DNA of 64,000 nucleotides from Arthrobacter sp. B1805 (GCF_002929745.1 NZ_PJIQ01000006.1:165975-229974); one strand, 5' to 3'. Shown: positions 1 through 9,488, counted from the first letter of the stretch. Numbers and translations are program-made. The notes: generated from the letters alone by a model not told the origin.

Positions 1-726
1 GCAGGTCTGAGCACGGACTACTACATCCGCCTCGAGCAGGGACGGGAGAAACGGCCTTCGGACCAGGTCGTCTCCGCCCTGTCGGAGGCCCTGAAGCTGA
101 CCAGGCACCAGGACGATCACCTAAGGCTGCTGGCCGGTCTGGCTCCCCAACCGCCGGCTACGGCCGCTCCCATCGACCCGGCCCTCATTCATATGCTCAA
201 CAGTTGGGATGACGCAGCAGCGTTCATCCTCGATCCGTTGCTGAACATCACCCAGCTCAACCCGCTCGCACGGGAACTGTTCAGCTCCTTCGCCCGCCAC
301 GACAACCTCGTGAAGAACGTCTTCCTCGACCCGGCGGGTAAGGCATTTTTCGCCGACTGGAAGCGAGCCTCCGAGTCGAGCGTCGCGGCCCTCCGGGCGA
401 CGATGCACCAGCATCCCTCCGCCGCCGAGCGGAACGCGCTGATCTCCGAACTGCGCGGCGACCAGGAGTTCGAACGACTCTGGCAGAAGTTCGACATCCA
501 GCCCAAGACGCAGGAAACGAAGCTGCTGCGTCATGAACGGGCGGGCGACATCACGATCAACTTCCATGCATTCCATGTAATGAGTGCACCCGGGCAGCAA
601 CTGATCGTGTATCAACCCGATCCGGGCAGCGTGAGCGAGAGTCGCCTGTTGTCCCTCCGACCAGGCCTTACTGAAGCCCCCTCCGTGAGGGTGCGAGCCG
701 CGGAACCCGAGCTCACCACCGGATAG
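1..726 (+). CDS. XRE-family regulator with MmyB-like ligand domain (5' truncated)
   Basis: The reading frame is open from base 1, so the gene starts upstream of the window; 241 residues are visible. Residues 1-40 look like the end of an XRE helix-turn-helix (YYIRLEQGRE, then a VVSALSEAL helix). Residues from about 64 onward resemble the MmyB-like ligand-binding domain: a DAAAFILDPL start, NPLARELF, and a VFLDPAGKAFFADW segment. Members of this family are predicted transcription factors, often next to oxidoreductase genes; the ligand is generally unknown. The downstream neighbour on the minus strand carries the same ligand domain. The role as a repressor or activator of nearby SDR-type genes is inference. 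Confidence 0.85.
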   Translation, partial: AGLSTDYYIRLEQGREKRPSDQVVSALSEALKLTRHQDDHLRLLAGLAPQPPATAAPIDPALIHMLNSWDDAAAFILDPLLNITQLNPLARELFSSFARHDNLVKNVFLDPAGKAFFADWKRASESSVAALRATMHQHPSAAERNALISELRGDQEFERLWQKFDIQPKTQETKLLRHERAGDITINFHAFHVMSAPGQQLIVYQPDPGSVSESRLLSLRPGLTEAPSVRVRAAEPELTTG

Positions 727-865
727 CCACCGACAGTGGCACAATGACGCGGCGGACCGGCACCATCATCGCCCTGCCCGGGGACCCCTTCGCTGCCCAG
801 TCTTCGCTCACCACCAAAAGCGAGGCTTGTACGGTCCTTCGTCCTGCTCGTTGCTGATCGCGTGA

Positions 866-945
866 GCAAGCTGATTGCGGCGTAGGCCCAGGCGAAGGAG
901 CGGGGCGTCTGGCCGCTGGCATCGAGGACGAAGTCGCTTAGGGGG
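866..945 (-). pseudogene. Possible C-terminal remnant of an NmrA/SDR-like NAD(P)-binding protein
   Basis: One minus-strand frame encodes SDFVLDASGQTPRSFAWAYA, which resembles the usual C-terminal end of NmrA-type NAD(P)-binding oxidoreductases (a [ST]DFV..xTGxxPRSF pattern). No start codon or Rossmann domain is present upstream in that frame, because the neighbouring MmyB-type gene ends there. I read this as a leftover from a deletion. The match is short and rests on memory of the family, so confidence is low. Confidence 0.3.
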
Positions 946-1489
946 AGACCTGCAGAGTTGCCAAAAGCCTGAGGGAATCGTCGCTGGGCGAACCTGGGCG
1001 TGGAACAAACGCGATGAGGATAAGTTCCGGATTCGCGGCGCTGACCAATCTCACTTCATCGACGATGAGGGGGCCCATCTCGGGGTGGTGGAAGATCCGC
1101 GCCGAGCGATCGTGCTGGTTCCATTCCTGCGCGGTCCACATGACACGGAACGATGCACTGGATCTCAGGAGATCACTGACCACCTCGTCCACGGCAGGAT
1201 CATGCGAGTACTGGTACGCCTCCCGGAGGCTCCGCAGGCAATCTCTTGCCTGGGACGTCCAGGCGGCGTCGCAGTAGTGGGCCGCAGGATCAAGGAACAC
1301 CATCCGGTTCAGGTTGCCGCGCACTGTGAACTCGATGAACAATTCATGGGCGAGGTCATTGCCGGCAAGGACATCTCCCGCGGCGTTGATGACGATGGCG
1401 GGGGTGTTCGGCAGTCGCTCGATCATGTCGCTGATCACCCGCATGAACTCCGGGTTCCCCGTCATTGGGCTGTCCATCGTAAATCTCAT
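938..1489 (-). CDS. MmyB-like ligand-binding domain protein lacking an HTH
   Basis: About 183 residues from the ATG at 1489. A longer frame opens at 1600, but its first 37 residues have no recognisable fold. The body aligns by eye with the ligand domain of the XRE gene at position 1: both have NTPAIVINAAGDVLAGN or FILDPLLNITQLN-type starts, an asparagine/leucine-rich N(L)xxMVFLDP or VFLDP segment, a conserved AW or DW, and a terminal RLLATLQ-type motif. No DNA-binding helix-turn-helix is visible in the coding frame or upstream. It may be a truncated regulator, or a stand-alone sensor domain. The start is not well supported by a ribosome-binding site. Confidence 0.65.
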   Translation of the reverse strand: MRFTMDSPMTGNPEFMRVISDMIERLPNTPAIVINAAGDVLAGNDLAHELFIEFTVRGNLNRMVFLDPAAHYCDAAWTSQARDCLRSLREAYQYSHDPAVDEVVSDLLRSSASFRVMWTAQEWNQHDRSARIFHHPEMGPLIVDEVRLVSAANPELILIAFVPRPGSPSDDSLRLLATLQVSP

Positions 1490-1730
1490 AGTCTGCTCGC
1501 TCTTCTCGCTCGGCGGCAGCACATGTAGTCGGGTGCTCGCCGAACGTCCAGCTGATGGCGGGACGTGAAAGCCCGGCTTCTCGAGCCCCCGCCAGTCCAA
1601 GCCTACGGCGGTTGGATGTCAGGCGACAGGGGGCGAGGTAGCAGCACTGCACACACCCTCGACGGCAGCTGGTGGAAGCAGCAAGCGAGTGCCGGTTCCG
1701 GATATAGAGCCTCCTCTCGCGGTTGTGGCT

Positions 1731-3641
1731 TTACTCCCGGGATTGGAGCAGGCGGATAGGACTCTGCCGAGTGCCTGTGATGGTCGTTGCGGCACTGGTC
1801 AGCGCAGTGACCAGGAAAGCGCCGATGATGAGCATCGCAGTCAGGAGCCAGGGCACGGATATCGATGCCGTTCCGAGAGTGGCCGTGGTCGTCGTGACCA
1901 CGGCCAGGAGTGTGCCGACCGCGGCGAGGACGCCGAGGCCGATGCCGATGGCGGTCACAGTTGATGATTCGATCAGGGCCATGGTTATGACCTGGCCTCG
2001 GGTGAGGCCGGTGGCTCGTGCCGCTGCAAATTCGCGCCGGCGCTCACCTGCGGCAATGACGACGGCGTTCACGACAGCAAGGAGAGCATAGGCGCCGCCG
2101 AGTCCCATGACGACCAGAAGGATGGAAGCTGAGGTCGTGGTACCCGCAGCAGCGCTGCTGGTCAGCCACTCCTCGAAGGTCAGGACCGTGCCGAAGCCTT
2201 GTAGCCGGTCAACGACCTCGCTCGGCTTCGCGTCCTCCTCGAGAGTGATGAAAGTGGTGGTCTGTCCGCTGTCCTGCAGGTCAGCGGCCACGGAGTCTGC
2301 ATCGAGGAGGACAGCTGCTCCTCCGGCAATCGTGGGCGGGACCTGATCAACGATGGTGCGCTCCCCGAGGTCGATGTCGCCGATCCGGATGCCGACGGTA
2401 CTGCCGACTGGGGTGCCGAGGGCGCCCGGGCCTGCGATCGCAGCTTCGGCGGGAAGCTGCCCGATGGTGGTACTGCCGGGGTGGGCTCGTGAATATCGCT
2501 CCGGTTCGATGATGAGGGCACGGCCTATCTCCGTGAACGCCATCTCACCGGTTCCGGTGGTCACGGAGATCGGCAGGCTGGTCTCGATGGAGAGGTGAGC
2601 AATACCGTCCGTCCCGTCAACGGTCTCAAGCCCCCGCGGTCCGGCGGAAGTCAGTACGAGGTCGGCGGAGGTGCTGTTCCGTAGTTCCTCCTGGGCGGCG
2701 GCGGAGAACGACAAGAGGGAGGTCGACTGCCCGAGGACAAGGCCGACGAGCACGATCAGCGGGGCGGCCGTTGAAGCGCTTCGGCGCACGCTGTCGCGCA
2801 GGTTCGCCTTGGCGAGATGAGCCAGGACCGCGCCAGGACGTGCCGGGATGAGGCGCGCCGCAAAGGGAACCAGCAGCGGGCTGAGCGCAGTGAATCCGAC
2901 TGCCGCACTGACCGACACCAACATCGCCATGGCCTGTCCCCCGGCAGGCCCACCGACGCCAGCGAGCCCGATGAGCAGGACCGACCCGAGGACCAGGACC
3001 GTTCCAGCGATCCACCGGCCACGAGTCATGACACGGGTCGCCGCCCCGGTCTCACGCAGAGCCTCCAAAGGGGCGACGCGGGCAGCGCGTCGCGCGGCGA
3101 GGAGGACGCCGGTAACGGCCAAGCCCAACCCGACCCCGATGGATACCCCCAGGATCCACCAGTGCCAATGACCGGTGAAACTCTCCGGCACAAACCCCAG
3201 ACGCGCCATGAGCGCGGCCTGCAGGTGCATCAGACCAACGCCAGCAGGGATACCTATGAGGGTCCCCGTCGCTCCCAGGAGGAACGCCTCACTCACAAGG
3301 AGGCGGCGCACCTGCTGGTGGCTGCCTCCGATGAGGCGGAGAAGTGCAAGGTCCCGACGTCGTTGGGCGACAGTGAAGGCGAATGTCGAACTGATGATGA
3401 AGACTGCGAGGAACGCTGCGAAGGCCAGCGTGACGGCGAGAACCGTGACCGCAACCAGGGAACGTTCGGCGAGCTGAAGCGCGGTGACGTCATCAGCGCC
3501 AGACGGAGCCTGTTGGGCTGCGGCGGCGAGCAGGAGTAACAGGGAAGACTGCACGAGTGCGACGCCAAGGGTCACGGTGAGGATCGCCCCGATGAACAAA
3601 GGCCAGCGCTCCGTGAAGCTGGACCAGGCTAGACGCAGCAT
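1731..3641 (-). CDS. ABC transporter permease, FtsX/MacB type
   Basis: This 636-residue protein has an N-terminal membrane segment, a cluster of membrane segments containing the FtsX-type stretch RRRDLALLRLIGGSHQQVRR near residue 90, a central extracytoplasmic region, and a second C-terminal FtsX core (RRREFAAARATGLTRGQV). This two-core layout is typical of LolCDE/MacB-like permeases that export lipoproteins, peptides or antibiotics rather than import solutes. Its ATG lies one base after the stop codon of the ATPase gene, so the two are translated as an operon. The substrate cannot be read from the sequence. Confidence 0.9.
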   Translation of the reverse strand: MLRLAWSSFTERWPLFIGAILTVTLGVALVQSSLLLLLAAAAQQAPSGADDVTALQLAERSLVAVTVLAVTLAFAAFLAVFIISSTFAFTVAQRRRDLALLRLIGGSHQQVRRLLVSEAFLLGATGTLIGIPAGVGLMHLQAALMARLGFVPESFTGHWHWWILGVSIGVGLGLAVTGVLLAARRAARVAPLEALRETGAATRVMTRGRWIAGTVLVLGSVLLIGLAGVGGPAGGQAMAMLVSVSAAVGFTALSPLLVPFAARLIPARPGAVLAHLAKANLRDSVRRSASTAAPLIVLVGLVLGQSTSLLSFSAAAQEELRNSTSADLVLTSAGPRGLETVDGTDGIAHLSIETSLPISVTTGTGEMAFTEIGRALIIEPERYSRAHPGSTTIGQLPAEAAIAGPGALGTPVGSTVGIRIGDIDLGERTIVDQVPPTIAGGAAVLLDADSVAADLQDSGQTTTFITLEEDAKPSEVVDRLQGFGTVLTFEEWLTSSAAAGTTTSASILLVVMGLGGAYALLAVVNAVVIAAGERRREFAAARATGLTRGQVITMALIESSTVTAIGIGLGVLAAVGTLLAVVTTTTATLGTASISVPWLLTAMLIIGAFLVTALTSAATTITGTRQSPIRLLQSRE

Positions 3642-3642
3642 C

Positions 3643-4398
3643 TCAGGCCTCCAGCGAGACGAGCCGTGCGGCCACGGCTGCGGTATCCGCGCCGGTCAGG
3701 TGGTCAACGATCTGCCCATCACGGAGGAACAAGGTTGAGTCGGCGCGCGCAGCTGCTGAGGGGTCGTGAGTGACCATGATGATGGTTTGCCCCTGGTCAG
3801 CCATGGAACGCATGAGTTCGAGCACTGACCGTGCAGCCGTCGAATCGAGCGCTCCCGTCGGTTCGTCCGCGAAGAGAACCTCCGGGTGCGTGATCATGGC
3901 CCGAGCAATGGCAACCCTTTGCTGCTGGCCCCCGGAAAGCTCCCTGGGCTTATGGCGCCCCCGCCCTTCCAAACCGACAGAAGCGAGTACCTGCTGCACC
4001 TCTGCGGCCGAAGGGGCACGACCCGCCAGGCGCAGAGGAAGGGAGACGTTCTCCTCAGCGGTCAGGGAGGCGATGAGGTTGAAGCTCTGGAAGACGAAGC
4101 CGATCCGGGAGCGCCGCAGGGCTGTGAGCTGGTCCTCCGACGCCGCGGACAGATCTGTATCGCCAAGTGCCACGCGTCCGGCATCGGGGCGTTCCAGCCC
4201 CGCAGCAGTGTGCAGCAAGGTCGACTTGCCGGACCCGGAGGGACCCATTACCGCTGTCCAGCTACCCCGGGGGAAGTCGATATCCACTGCACGAAGTGCC
4301 CGGACCTCTGCAGGTCCCGACCCATAAGAACGGCTCACCCCCTGCAGCGAGACGGCGGACATACGCGTTACGGACGGTGAGTGTGCGGTAGTGGTCAT
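3643..4398 (-). CDS. ABC transporter ATP-binding protein, LolD/MacB type
   Basis: 251 residues from the ATG at 4398, which is preceded by AGAAAGG at good spacing; a longer upstream frame is rejected because it runs through the promoter. Walker A is GPSGSGKST (residues 52-60), the signature is LSGGQQQR, Walker B is VLFADEPTGAL, and the H-loop is VTHDPSAA. This is the classical MacB/LolD-type ATPase. It pairs with the permease immediately downstream to form an export complex in the cytoplasmic membrane. The promoter and a small dyad lie upstream at 4584-4612. Confidence 0.93.
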   Translation of the reverse strand: MTTTAHSPSVTRMSAVSLQGVSRSYGSGPAEVRALRAVDIDFPRGSWTAVMGPSGSGKSTLLHTAAGLERPDAGRVALGDTDLSAASEDQLTALRRSRIGFVFQSFNLIASLTAEENVSLPLRLAGRAPSAAEVQQVLASVGLEGRGRHKPRELSGGQQQRVAIARAMITHPEVLFADEPTGALDSTAARSVLELMRSMADQGQTIIMVTHDPSAAARADSTLFLRDGQIVDHLTGADTAAVAARLVSLEA

Positions 4399-4583
4399 GA
4401 TCGGGCCTTTCTGGACGGATCCGTGCAAGGGGAATGGAGGGCGAGGGACGCCTCCGAGAACCTCGTGTCGTCGGTGAGTTGCGTCCACTCGTGAGGGGTG
4501 AGGGTAGGAGCCCGGACAGGAAATCCGTGGTCGGTTCCCCATTTCGGATCGGGTGTAGGGGTCAGCGCGATGGGCCACCCGCA

Positions 4584-4612
4584 AAACCTACAGCGTAGGG
4601 CTAATAAGACAA
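4584..4612 (-). promoter_or_regulatory. Candidate promoter with a dyad for the ABC operon
   Basis: Read on the minus strand, TTGTCT is followed after 16 bases by TAGGTT, a plausible -35/-10 pair for a high-GC Gram-positive. The inverted repeat CCTAC-AGC-GTAGG (4587-4599) overlaps the -10 region, as a repressor operator would. The start codon of the ATPase gene is about 190 bases downstream. No regulator gene is adjacent. Confidence 0.35.
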
Positions 4613-4657
4613 AGTATGACGGTTGACCGGCATGTATCCGTCATCCGGAGGCGTGGG

Positions 4658-6513
4658 CTACGCATCGGTCAGCCGATTCTCGAGGATCTGCACCAGGGTG
4701 TCGGCGTCCTTCGCTCCCTCATAGAGCTCTCCTTGTATGAAAAGGGCGGGGGTGGAGTTCAATCCCATGTCCGACGCTGCGGTCTCGTCCTCTTCGACGC
4801 GGTGGGCCACACTTTCCGAGGAGAGGTCGTTGCGAAGAAGGCGGAGGTTCATGCCGGCGCGTGAGGCGGCTTCGTAGAGTTGTGTCTTGTTGGTGATGGG
4901 TTGGCTGGCGAACACTGCGTCGTAGAACTGCCAGAACCGACCCTGCTGAGCGGCCACTTCTGACGCCAGGGCAAATTCGCGGGCGAAGGGCAGCCCGGCG
5001 GGTAGGTGCCGGAAGGTGTAGGACATCTGCTGCCCGAAATGTGCACGGAGCTCGTCCATGACCTCGGCCGACGCTGCGCAGAAGCCGCAGGTGAAGCTGC
5101 CGTAGACGACAACGTTCAATGGGGTGTCCGCCGGACCGCGAGTGTGATCTCGCTCGGGCGTGATTGGTGGCCTGAGTTCGGTTCCCGCGGATGTGGTGGA
5201 GCGTTCTCTTCGGTCCAGTATCCGGAACAGGATCGAGCCGATGACTGCTGCGAGGAGGGACGCTGAGAGGATCCCGATTTGGGCGCGCCCCAGGGTGGTT
5301 TCATCGTCGAAGGCAAGATCAGCGACGAACAAGGAGAGTGTGAAGCCGATACCGGACAACACCGCGGTGGCGCCGATGTGACTGATGCGAAGCCCTGGCG
5401 GCAGTGCACCAGGGCGTACCCGTTGTGCGATTGCTGCGGTTGCTGTGATTCCCACGGTCTTGCCGACGGTCAGACCGAGGATGATTCCCCAGGTGAGTTC
5501 GGAGGTGAAGGCATCTTTGAGGATGTCGGGTGTGATGTGGACGCCGGCGTTGGCCAGGGCGAAGAGCGGGAGGATCAGGAAATTGACGTAGGGCAGTAGT
5601 TGCCGGTGGGCGCGCTCATTCACGGAGACGGCGCGCTGCAGGCCGTCTTCTGCGAGCCGGGCGAAGGTGGGGGAGGGCGACTGGGCGAAGGCTGACATGA
5701 GTCGGCGCGCACGGGTGACGTGCTCAGGGCTGGTAGGGAAGATGGGAAGCAACAGCGCGATGACGACGCCGGCGAGAGTGGCATGAACGCCTGACTCGTA
5801 GAGGGCGACCCAGACTAGGACCGCAGCCATCAGGTAGATTGCACCCCGCCATACCTCGAGCCGACGCAGGAGTGCGATGATCGCCAGGCCGGCCAGCGAA
5901 ACGAGGATGGGGACGAGTTTCAGTTCGTCGGTGTAGAACAGGGCGATGATGGCCAGTGCGCCGATGTCATCGGCGACGGCGAGGGTGACCAGGAAGACCC
6001 GTAGCTGAGCGGGCATACGTCGCCCCACGAGGGCGAGCACTCCGAGCACGAAGGCGGTATCGGTGGAAACCACGACCCCCACCCAGCCGCGGCGTCGGTG
6101 TCGGCCGTCACCGCCAGGAACAAAGCGGCCGGTAGGGCGAGGCCGACCGCTGCGGCGAGTACGGGAACGGCCGCGCGCCGCCTATCGCGCAGCTCTCCCA
6201 TCTCGATCTCTCGGCGAACCTCGAGGGTGAGGAAAGCAAAGAACAGTGCCATCAGTGCGTCGTTGATCCAGTGGTGCAGATCCATGCCGAACGAGAGCGA
6301 CCCGAACTCGAAATACAACGGTGTTGCCCAGACGTCGTGGTAGGTCGATCCCGGCAGATTCGCCCATACGAGGGCGATCAGCGTCGCTGACAGCAGGACT
6401 GTTGCGGCGGCGACTTCCCCTGAGGGCGGGCGCAGAAGCGAGACGGCGTGCAGCGCGCGGCGGAAGGACTTGTTGACCTGCCGACGTGCAACGGGGGAGA
6501 GGAGATGTGGCAT
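4658..6513 (-). pseudogene. nhaA: NhaA Na+/H+ antiporter fused to a DsbA-like thioredoxin domain, single-base frameshift
   Basis: The N-terminal part (6513 down to about 6080) encodes NhaA membrane segments (LHHWINDALMALFFAFLTLE, VRREIEMGEL). The rest is in another frame and continues with STDTAFVLGVLALVG, AVADDIGALAI (the two antiporter aspartates) and GKTVGI, then a DsbA-like domain with CGFC and the cis-proline NSTPALFI. Adding one G to the short G run opposite 6076-6080 would join the halves as GWGVVVSTDTAF. The NhaA-DsbA fusion architecture is known in actinobacteria. The lesion is either a real inactivating indel or a homopolymer sequencing error. The ATG at 6513 overlaps the stop of the SDR gene upstream; an alternative TTG lies at 6522. 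Confidence 0.8.
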
Positions 6514-6518
6514 TGTGC

Positions 6519-7286
6519 TCAATCCTGCTCGGTCGGAAGGACGACCATCTCGGCGATGTTGAGGCCGGTAGGCATGGCTGCGGTCAGGGCGACGATCCGA
6601 CCGAGATCAGCCGGGTCCAGGGGAGTGATCGTTTCCTCGAGGTGTCTCCAGTGCGCTCGTGCCGCCTCGTGGTTCAGGTTGCGCCCGAAGTCGGTGCGCG
6701 TGAAGCCCGGTTCGATGTTGTGTACGCGCAGACCCCTGCGGCCGTATTCCGACCTCAACGTCCTGGAGAGCTGAGCGATCGCCGCGGACACGGCGGTGAA
6801 GACGGAGAAGTTGGGGTACTGGACGTGCGAGCCGAGGGACCCGATGAAGATGAGGTCGCTCGGCCCGCCTGCGTCTGCTGCGCTGATGAGGTCGCTTGAA
6901 AAAGTCTGCGCTGCGTAGAGGAGCCCGTGGAGGTTGACGTCGATCATGGAGACCCAGTCGGCGGGAATGGCATCCTCGAAGGGAGAACCGACCATGATGC
7001 CTGTGCTGATGACGACGAGGTCGATCGAGCCGAAGTGGTCGATGATAGCGTCGCGTGCCTGCGTGAGTTGGAAAGTGTCGGTGATATCGGCGCTGACACT
7101 GTATGTCCGCCGCGGGGCCTCCAAGGAGCGTTCGAGATGCTTGAGTCGGTTGATGTCGCGGGCGACCAGTGCCACGGAAGCACCACCACCGAGCAGTGCC
7201 TGACAGATGCCGGTGCCGATTCCGCTTGTCGCGCCGATGACGACGGCGGTCCTGCCATTGAGGTGGAACGGAAATGACGGTTTCAT
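6519..7286 (-). CDS. SDR-family protein with a degenerate active site
   Basis: 255 residues from the ATG at 7286; the 16-codon upstream extension lacks conservation-like features. The Rossmann motif is intact (IGATSGIG, residues 18-25), as is the catalytic-position serine (S150). The expected YxxxK is F163-T-A-V-S167, and the usual NAG motif is S94-T-G. The protein therefore keeps an NAD(P)-binding fold but lacks the tyrosine, lysine and asparagine used for SDR catalysis. It overlaps the start of nhaA, suggesting co-transcription. It may be a sensor or binding protein, or may be decaying. It is a paralogue of the two SDRs at 8685 and 9673. Confidence 0.85.
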   Translation of the reverse strand: MKPSFPFHLNGRTAVVIGATSGIGTGICQALLGGGASVALVARDINRLKHLERSLEAPRRTYSVSADITDTFQLTQARDAIIDHFGSIDLVVISTGIMVGSPFEDAIPADWVSMIDVNLHGLLYAAQTFSSDLISAADAGGPSDLIFIGSLGSHVQYPNFSVFTAVSAAIAQLSRTLRSEYGRRGLRVHNIEPGFTRTDFGRNLNHEAARAHWRHLEETITPLDPADLGRIVALTAAMPTGLNIAEMVVLPTEQD

Positions 7287-7396
7287 CCTTTGATCCTGAC
7301 GTGATGAAGAGGTACGAGCGTGGCTGTGCTGCACCCACCCGAGGACCCGTCCCTTCGAGCCCGCCCGGGCGGGGTGAGCGTGGGTTCTCCGGTCAG

Positions 7397-8443
7397 TTAC
7401 CGGTGCGAGGGGGAGCCGTCATCGACCCGGCGGTGCTGATCCTCGTGCTGGTCCTGAACCTGGTCGCGTGGGGATGTGGAACGTTCTGCGCCGGCCGGGT
7501 GGAGGAGGGACGCGATGACTGTGACAGCGAGGATCAGGATGATCGTGAGCAGGGCAGTTCCGGTGTCGATGTCCGGTACGGGAACCGGCCGGCCGCTGTT
7601 GATGAAGGGCAGCGTGTTCTCGTGCAGAGCGTGTAGGACGAGCCGTACTCCGATGAAGGCAAGCACTGCTGCCAGGCCCTTGGCGAGGTAGATGAGGCGG
7701 TCGAGTAGGCCATCGATGAGGAAGTAGAGCTGGCGCAGCCCCAGCAGGGAGAAGGCTGTGGCCGTGAAGACGAGGTAGACGTTCTGCGTGAGGCCGTAGA
7801 TCGCGGGGATGGAGTCCACGGCGAACAGGACATCTGTCGCCGCGACCGCGAGGATGACCAGCAACATCGGAGTCAGCATCCGCCTGCCCTCCACCCGGGT
7901 CAGAAGGCGGTTGCCGTCGTAGCCCGGCGTCGTCGGGATGACCCGACGTACCCATCGCACGATCGCCGGTTCCTCGTGCGCGTCTGTGGTCCTGCGGCGC
8001 AGCAGATTCACCGCGGAGACGAGGAGAACCGTCCCGAAGAGGTAGAACGTCCAGGCGAAGGAATTGACCAAGGCCGCTCCTACGAAGACCAACCCCGTGC
8101 GAGCTACGAGCGAGAAAGCGATACCGAACAGCAGCACCTTCTGTTGGTAGGGCCGGGGAACGGCGAAACTGGACATGATGACCAGGAACACGAAGAGGTT
8201 GTCCACGGACAGGGCCTTTTCGGTGAGATAGCCGGCGAAGTACTCCTCTCCGGCCTGCTTGCCCGCGACGAGCAGCACGCCGAAGCCGAAGAGGATGGCC
8301 AGCCCGACATAGGCGGCGGACCACCAGGCGGCCTCTCTGATGGTCGGTGTATGGGGTCGACGCGCGTGAAACACGAAGTCGATGACGAGCAGTGTGATGA
8401 TCACCGCGACGGTCGCGGTCCAGATCAGTGACGTCGGCTGCAT
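7397..8443 (-). CDS. TerC/Alx-family integral membrane protein
   Basis: 348 residues with about nine hydrophobic segments. Diagnostic motifs are EKALSVDNLFVFLVI near residue 80 and VAATDVLFAVDSIPAI near residue 210, the two acidic membrane motifs of the TerC/Alx family. Family members act in metal homeostasis, notably Mn(II) export, and in tellurite resistance in other settings. The start ATG at 8443 follows GAGAGGAA at good spacing. The C-terminal 30 residues are polar and Arg/Gln/His-rich. No yybP-ykoY-type leader is obvious in the upstream 240 bases. Confidence 0.9.
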   Translation of the reverse strand: MQPTSLIWTATVAVIITLLVIDFVFHARRPHTPTIREAAWWSAAYVGLAILFGFGVLLVAGKQAGEEYFAGYLTEKALSVDNLFVFLVIMSSFAVPRPYQQKVLLFGIAFSLVARTGLVFVGAALVNSFAWTFYLFGTVLLVSAVNLLRRRTTDAHEEPAIVRWVRRVIPTTPGYDGNRLLTRVEGRRMLTPMLLVILAVAATDVLFAVDSIPAIYGLTQNVYLVFTATAFSLLGLRQLYFLIDGLLDRLIYLAKGLAAVLAFIGVRLVLHALHENTLPFINSGRPVPVPDIDTGTALLTIILILAVTVIASLLHPAGAERSTSPRDQVQDQHEDQHRRVDDGSPSHR

Positions 8444-8573
8444 CAGTAGGTTCCTCTCAGCGATAGGAAAAGGACGGACGGCCTATCGAGCTCATTGGTT
8501 GGCGGCAACGACGGGGTATTCGACCCGAACCCGCTCATCGCCACTACAGTAGGCAGCCGGTTGCTGACTCAGC

Positions 8574-8600
8574 GTGGGTGGACTGCACCCTGTTTCGCGG
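8574..8600 (+). promoter_or_regulatory. Shared operator-like element, copy 1
   Basis: This 27-base element reads GTGGGTG-N5-CACCCTGTTTCGCGG, containing the inverted repeat GGGTG-N5-CACCC. It lies 84 bases before the start of the SDR gene at 8685 and between that gene and the divergent TerC gene. A second copy at 9560-9586 matches at 20 of 27 positions and lies 86 bases before another SDR gene. The shared sequence and shared spacing point to a common regulator or promoter. Confidence 0.6.
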
Positions 8601-8684
8601 TCCTGATCAGGAGTGCACTGGAGGGGAACTCATGTCCACGCCTGGACTTCCTGGCACAGGTCGCCGTTTGAGGAGGAACCCGTC

Positions 8685-9488
8685 ATGCCGTTCGTCGACC
8701 AGATCACTCTTGAGGACAACCGTTATCCCCTTCGCCACCGGGTTGCTGTCATCACTGGTGCCGAATCCGGTATCGGTGCCGCAACTGCGGCAGCACTTCA
8801 CGCGCGGGGCGCTGCCGTAGCCCTGCTTGGGCTCGATGGCAGGAGACTCGAGGAACAACGCTCGCGGTTGCCAGGGGACGGGCTGTCCTTTGCTGCCGTC
8901 GCCGACGTCACTGATCGGCAGGCGATGAGCAGGGCACGACGGCAGATCATGGACTCGATCGGGGTTCCGGATCTCGTCGTCTCCAACGCAGGCGTCATGA
9001 ACGGTGGGCCCCTGAGGGACGCCGATGTGCACGACATGACCCAGATGATCGAGGTCAACGTCCTGGGCATGCTGCATACCGCCCAGCTGTTCCTGCCCGA
9101 TCTGGAGGAGGCAGCAGTTGGCAGCAGGCCGAGCGACCTGATCTTCATCGGCTCGATCGCAGGCGAGGTCCTGTTCCCCAACTTCTCCGTCTACGGCGCC
9201 AGCCAAGCAGCGATAGCTCAACTGGCACGGACACTCCGAGCCGAGATCGGACCGAACGGAGTCCGGGTGAAGCTCGTCGAAGCAGGGGTCACCCTCACCC
9301 GGCTCGGTAAAGGGATCTCTGATCGTGTGGCCCGACGCGAGCTCGAGGACCTCCGTGAAATAGACCTGCCCCTCACCCCCGACGAAGTGGCTGACGCCGT
9401 CGCTTTCGCTGCGACACTGCCCCCACACGTCAACCTGTCCGAACTTACCGTCGTCCCGACGAAGCACGGCAGGCTCGGTGCGGTGTAG
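8685..9488 (+). CDS. SDR-family oxidoreductase-like protein, catalytic Lys replaced by Gln
   Basis: 267 residues. The ATG at 8685 follows the strong ribosome-binding site GAGGAGGAA; the in-frame ATG at 8613 is rejected. The motifs are TGAESGIG (residues 24-31), NAG (101-103), serine S157 and Y170-G-A-S-Q174. The normal SDR signature is YxxxK, so the lysine that lowers the tyrosine pKa and binds the nicotinamide ribose is replaced. Activity is uncertain. It is a close paralogue of the protein at 6519 (both share DLIFIGS and PNFSV[FY]). It is preceded by the shared operator-like element at 8574-8600. Confidence 0.9.
   Translation: MPFVDQITLEDNRYPLRHRVAVITGAESGIGAATAAALHARGAAVALLGLDGRRLEEQRSRLPGDGLSFAAVADVTDRQAMSRARRQIMDSIGVPDLVVSNAGVMNGGPLRDADVHDMTQMIEVNVLGMLHTAQLFLPDLEEAAVGSRPSDLIFIGSIAGEVLFPNFSVYGASQAAIAQLARTLRAEIGPNGVRVKLVEAGVTLTRLGKGISDRVARRELEDLREIDLPLTPDEVADAVAFAATLPPHVNLSELTVVPTKHGRLGAV

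Noticed and set aside
727-922. Short minus-strand frames between 713 and 922 as an intact gene.
   Set aside because: No start or domain; only the C-terminal oxidoreductase scrap at 866-945 is protein-like.
8444-8573. A Mn-sensing yybP-ykoY riboswitch upstream of the TerC gene.
   Set aside because: The conserved helical core of that riboswitch was not visible by eye; a covariance search would decide.
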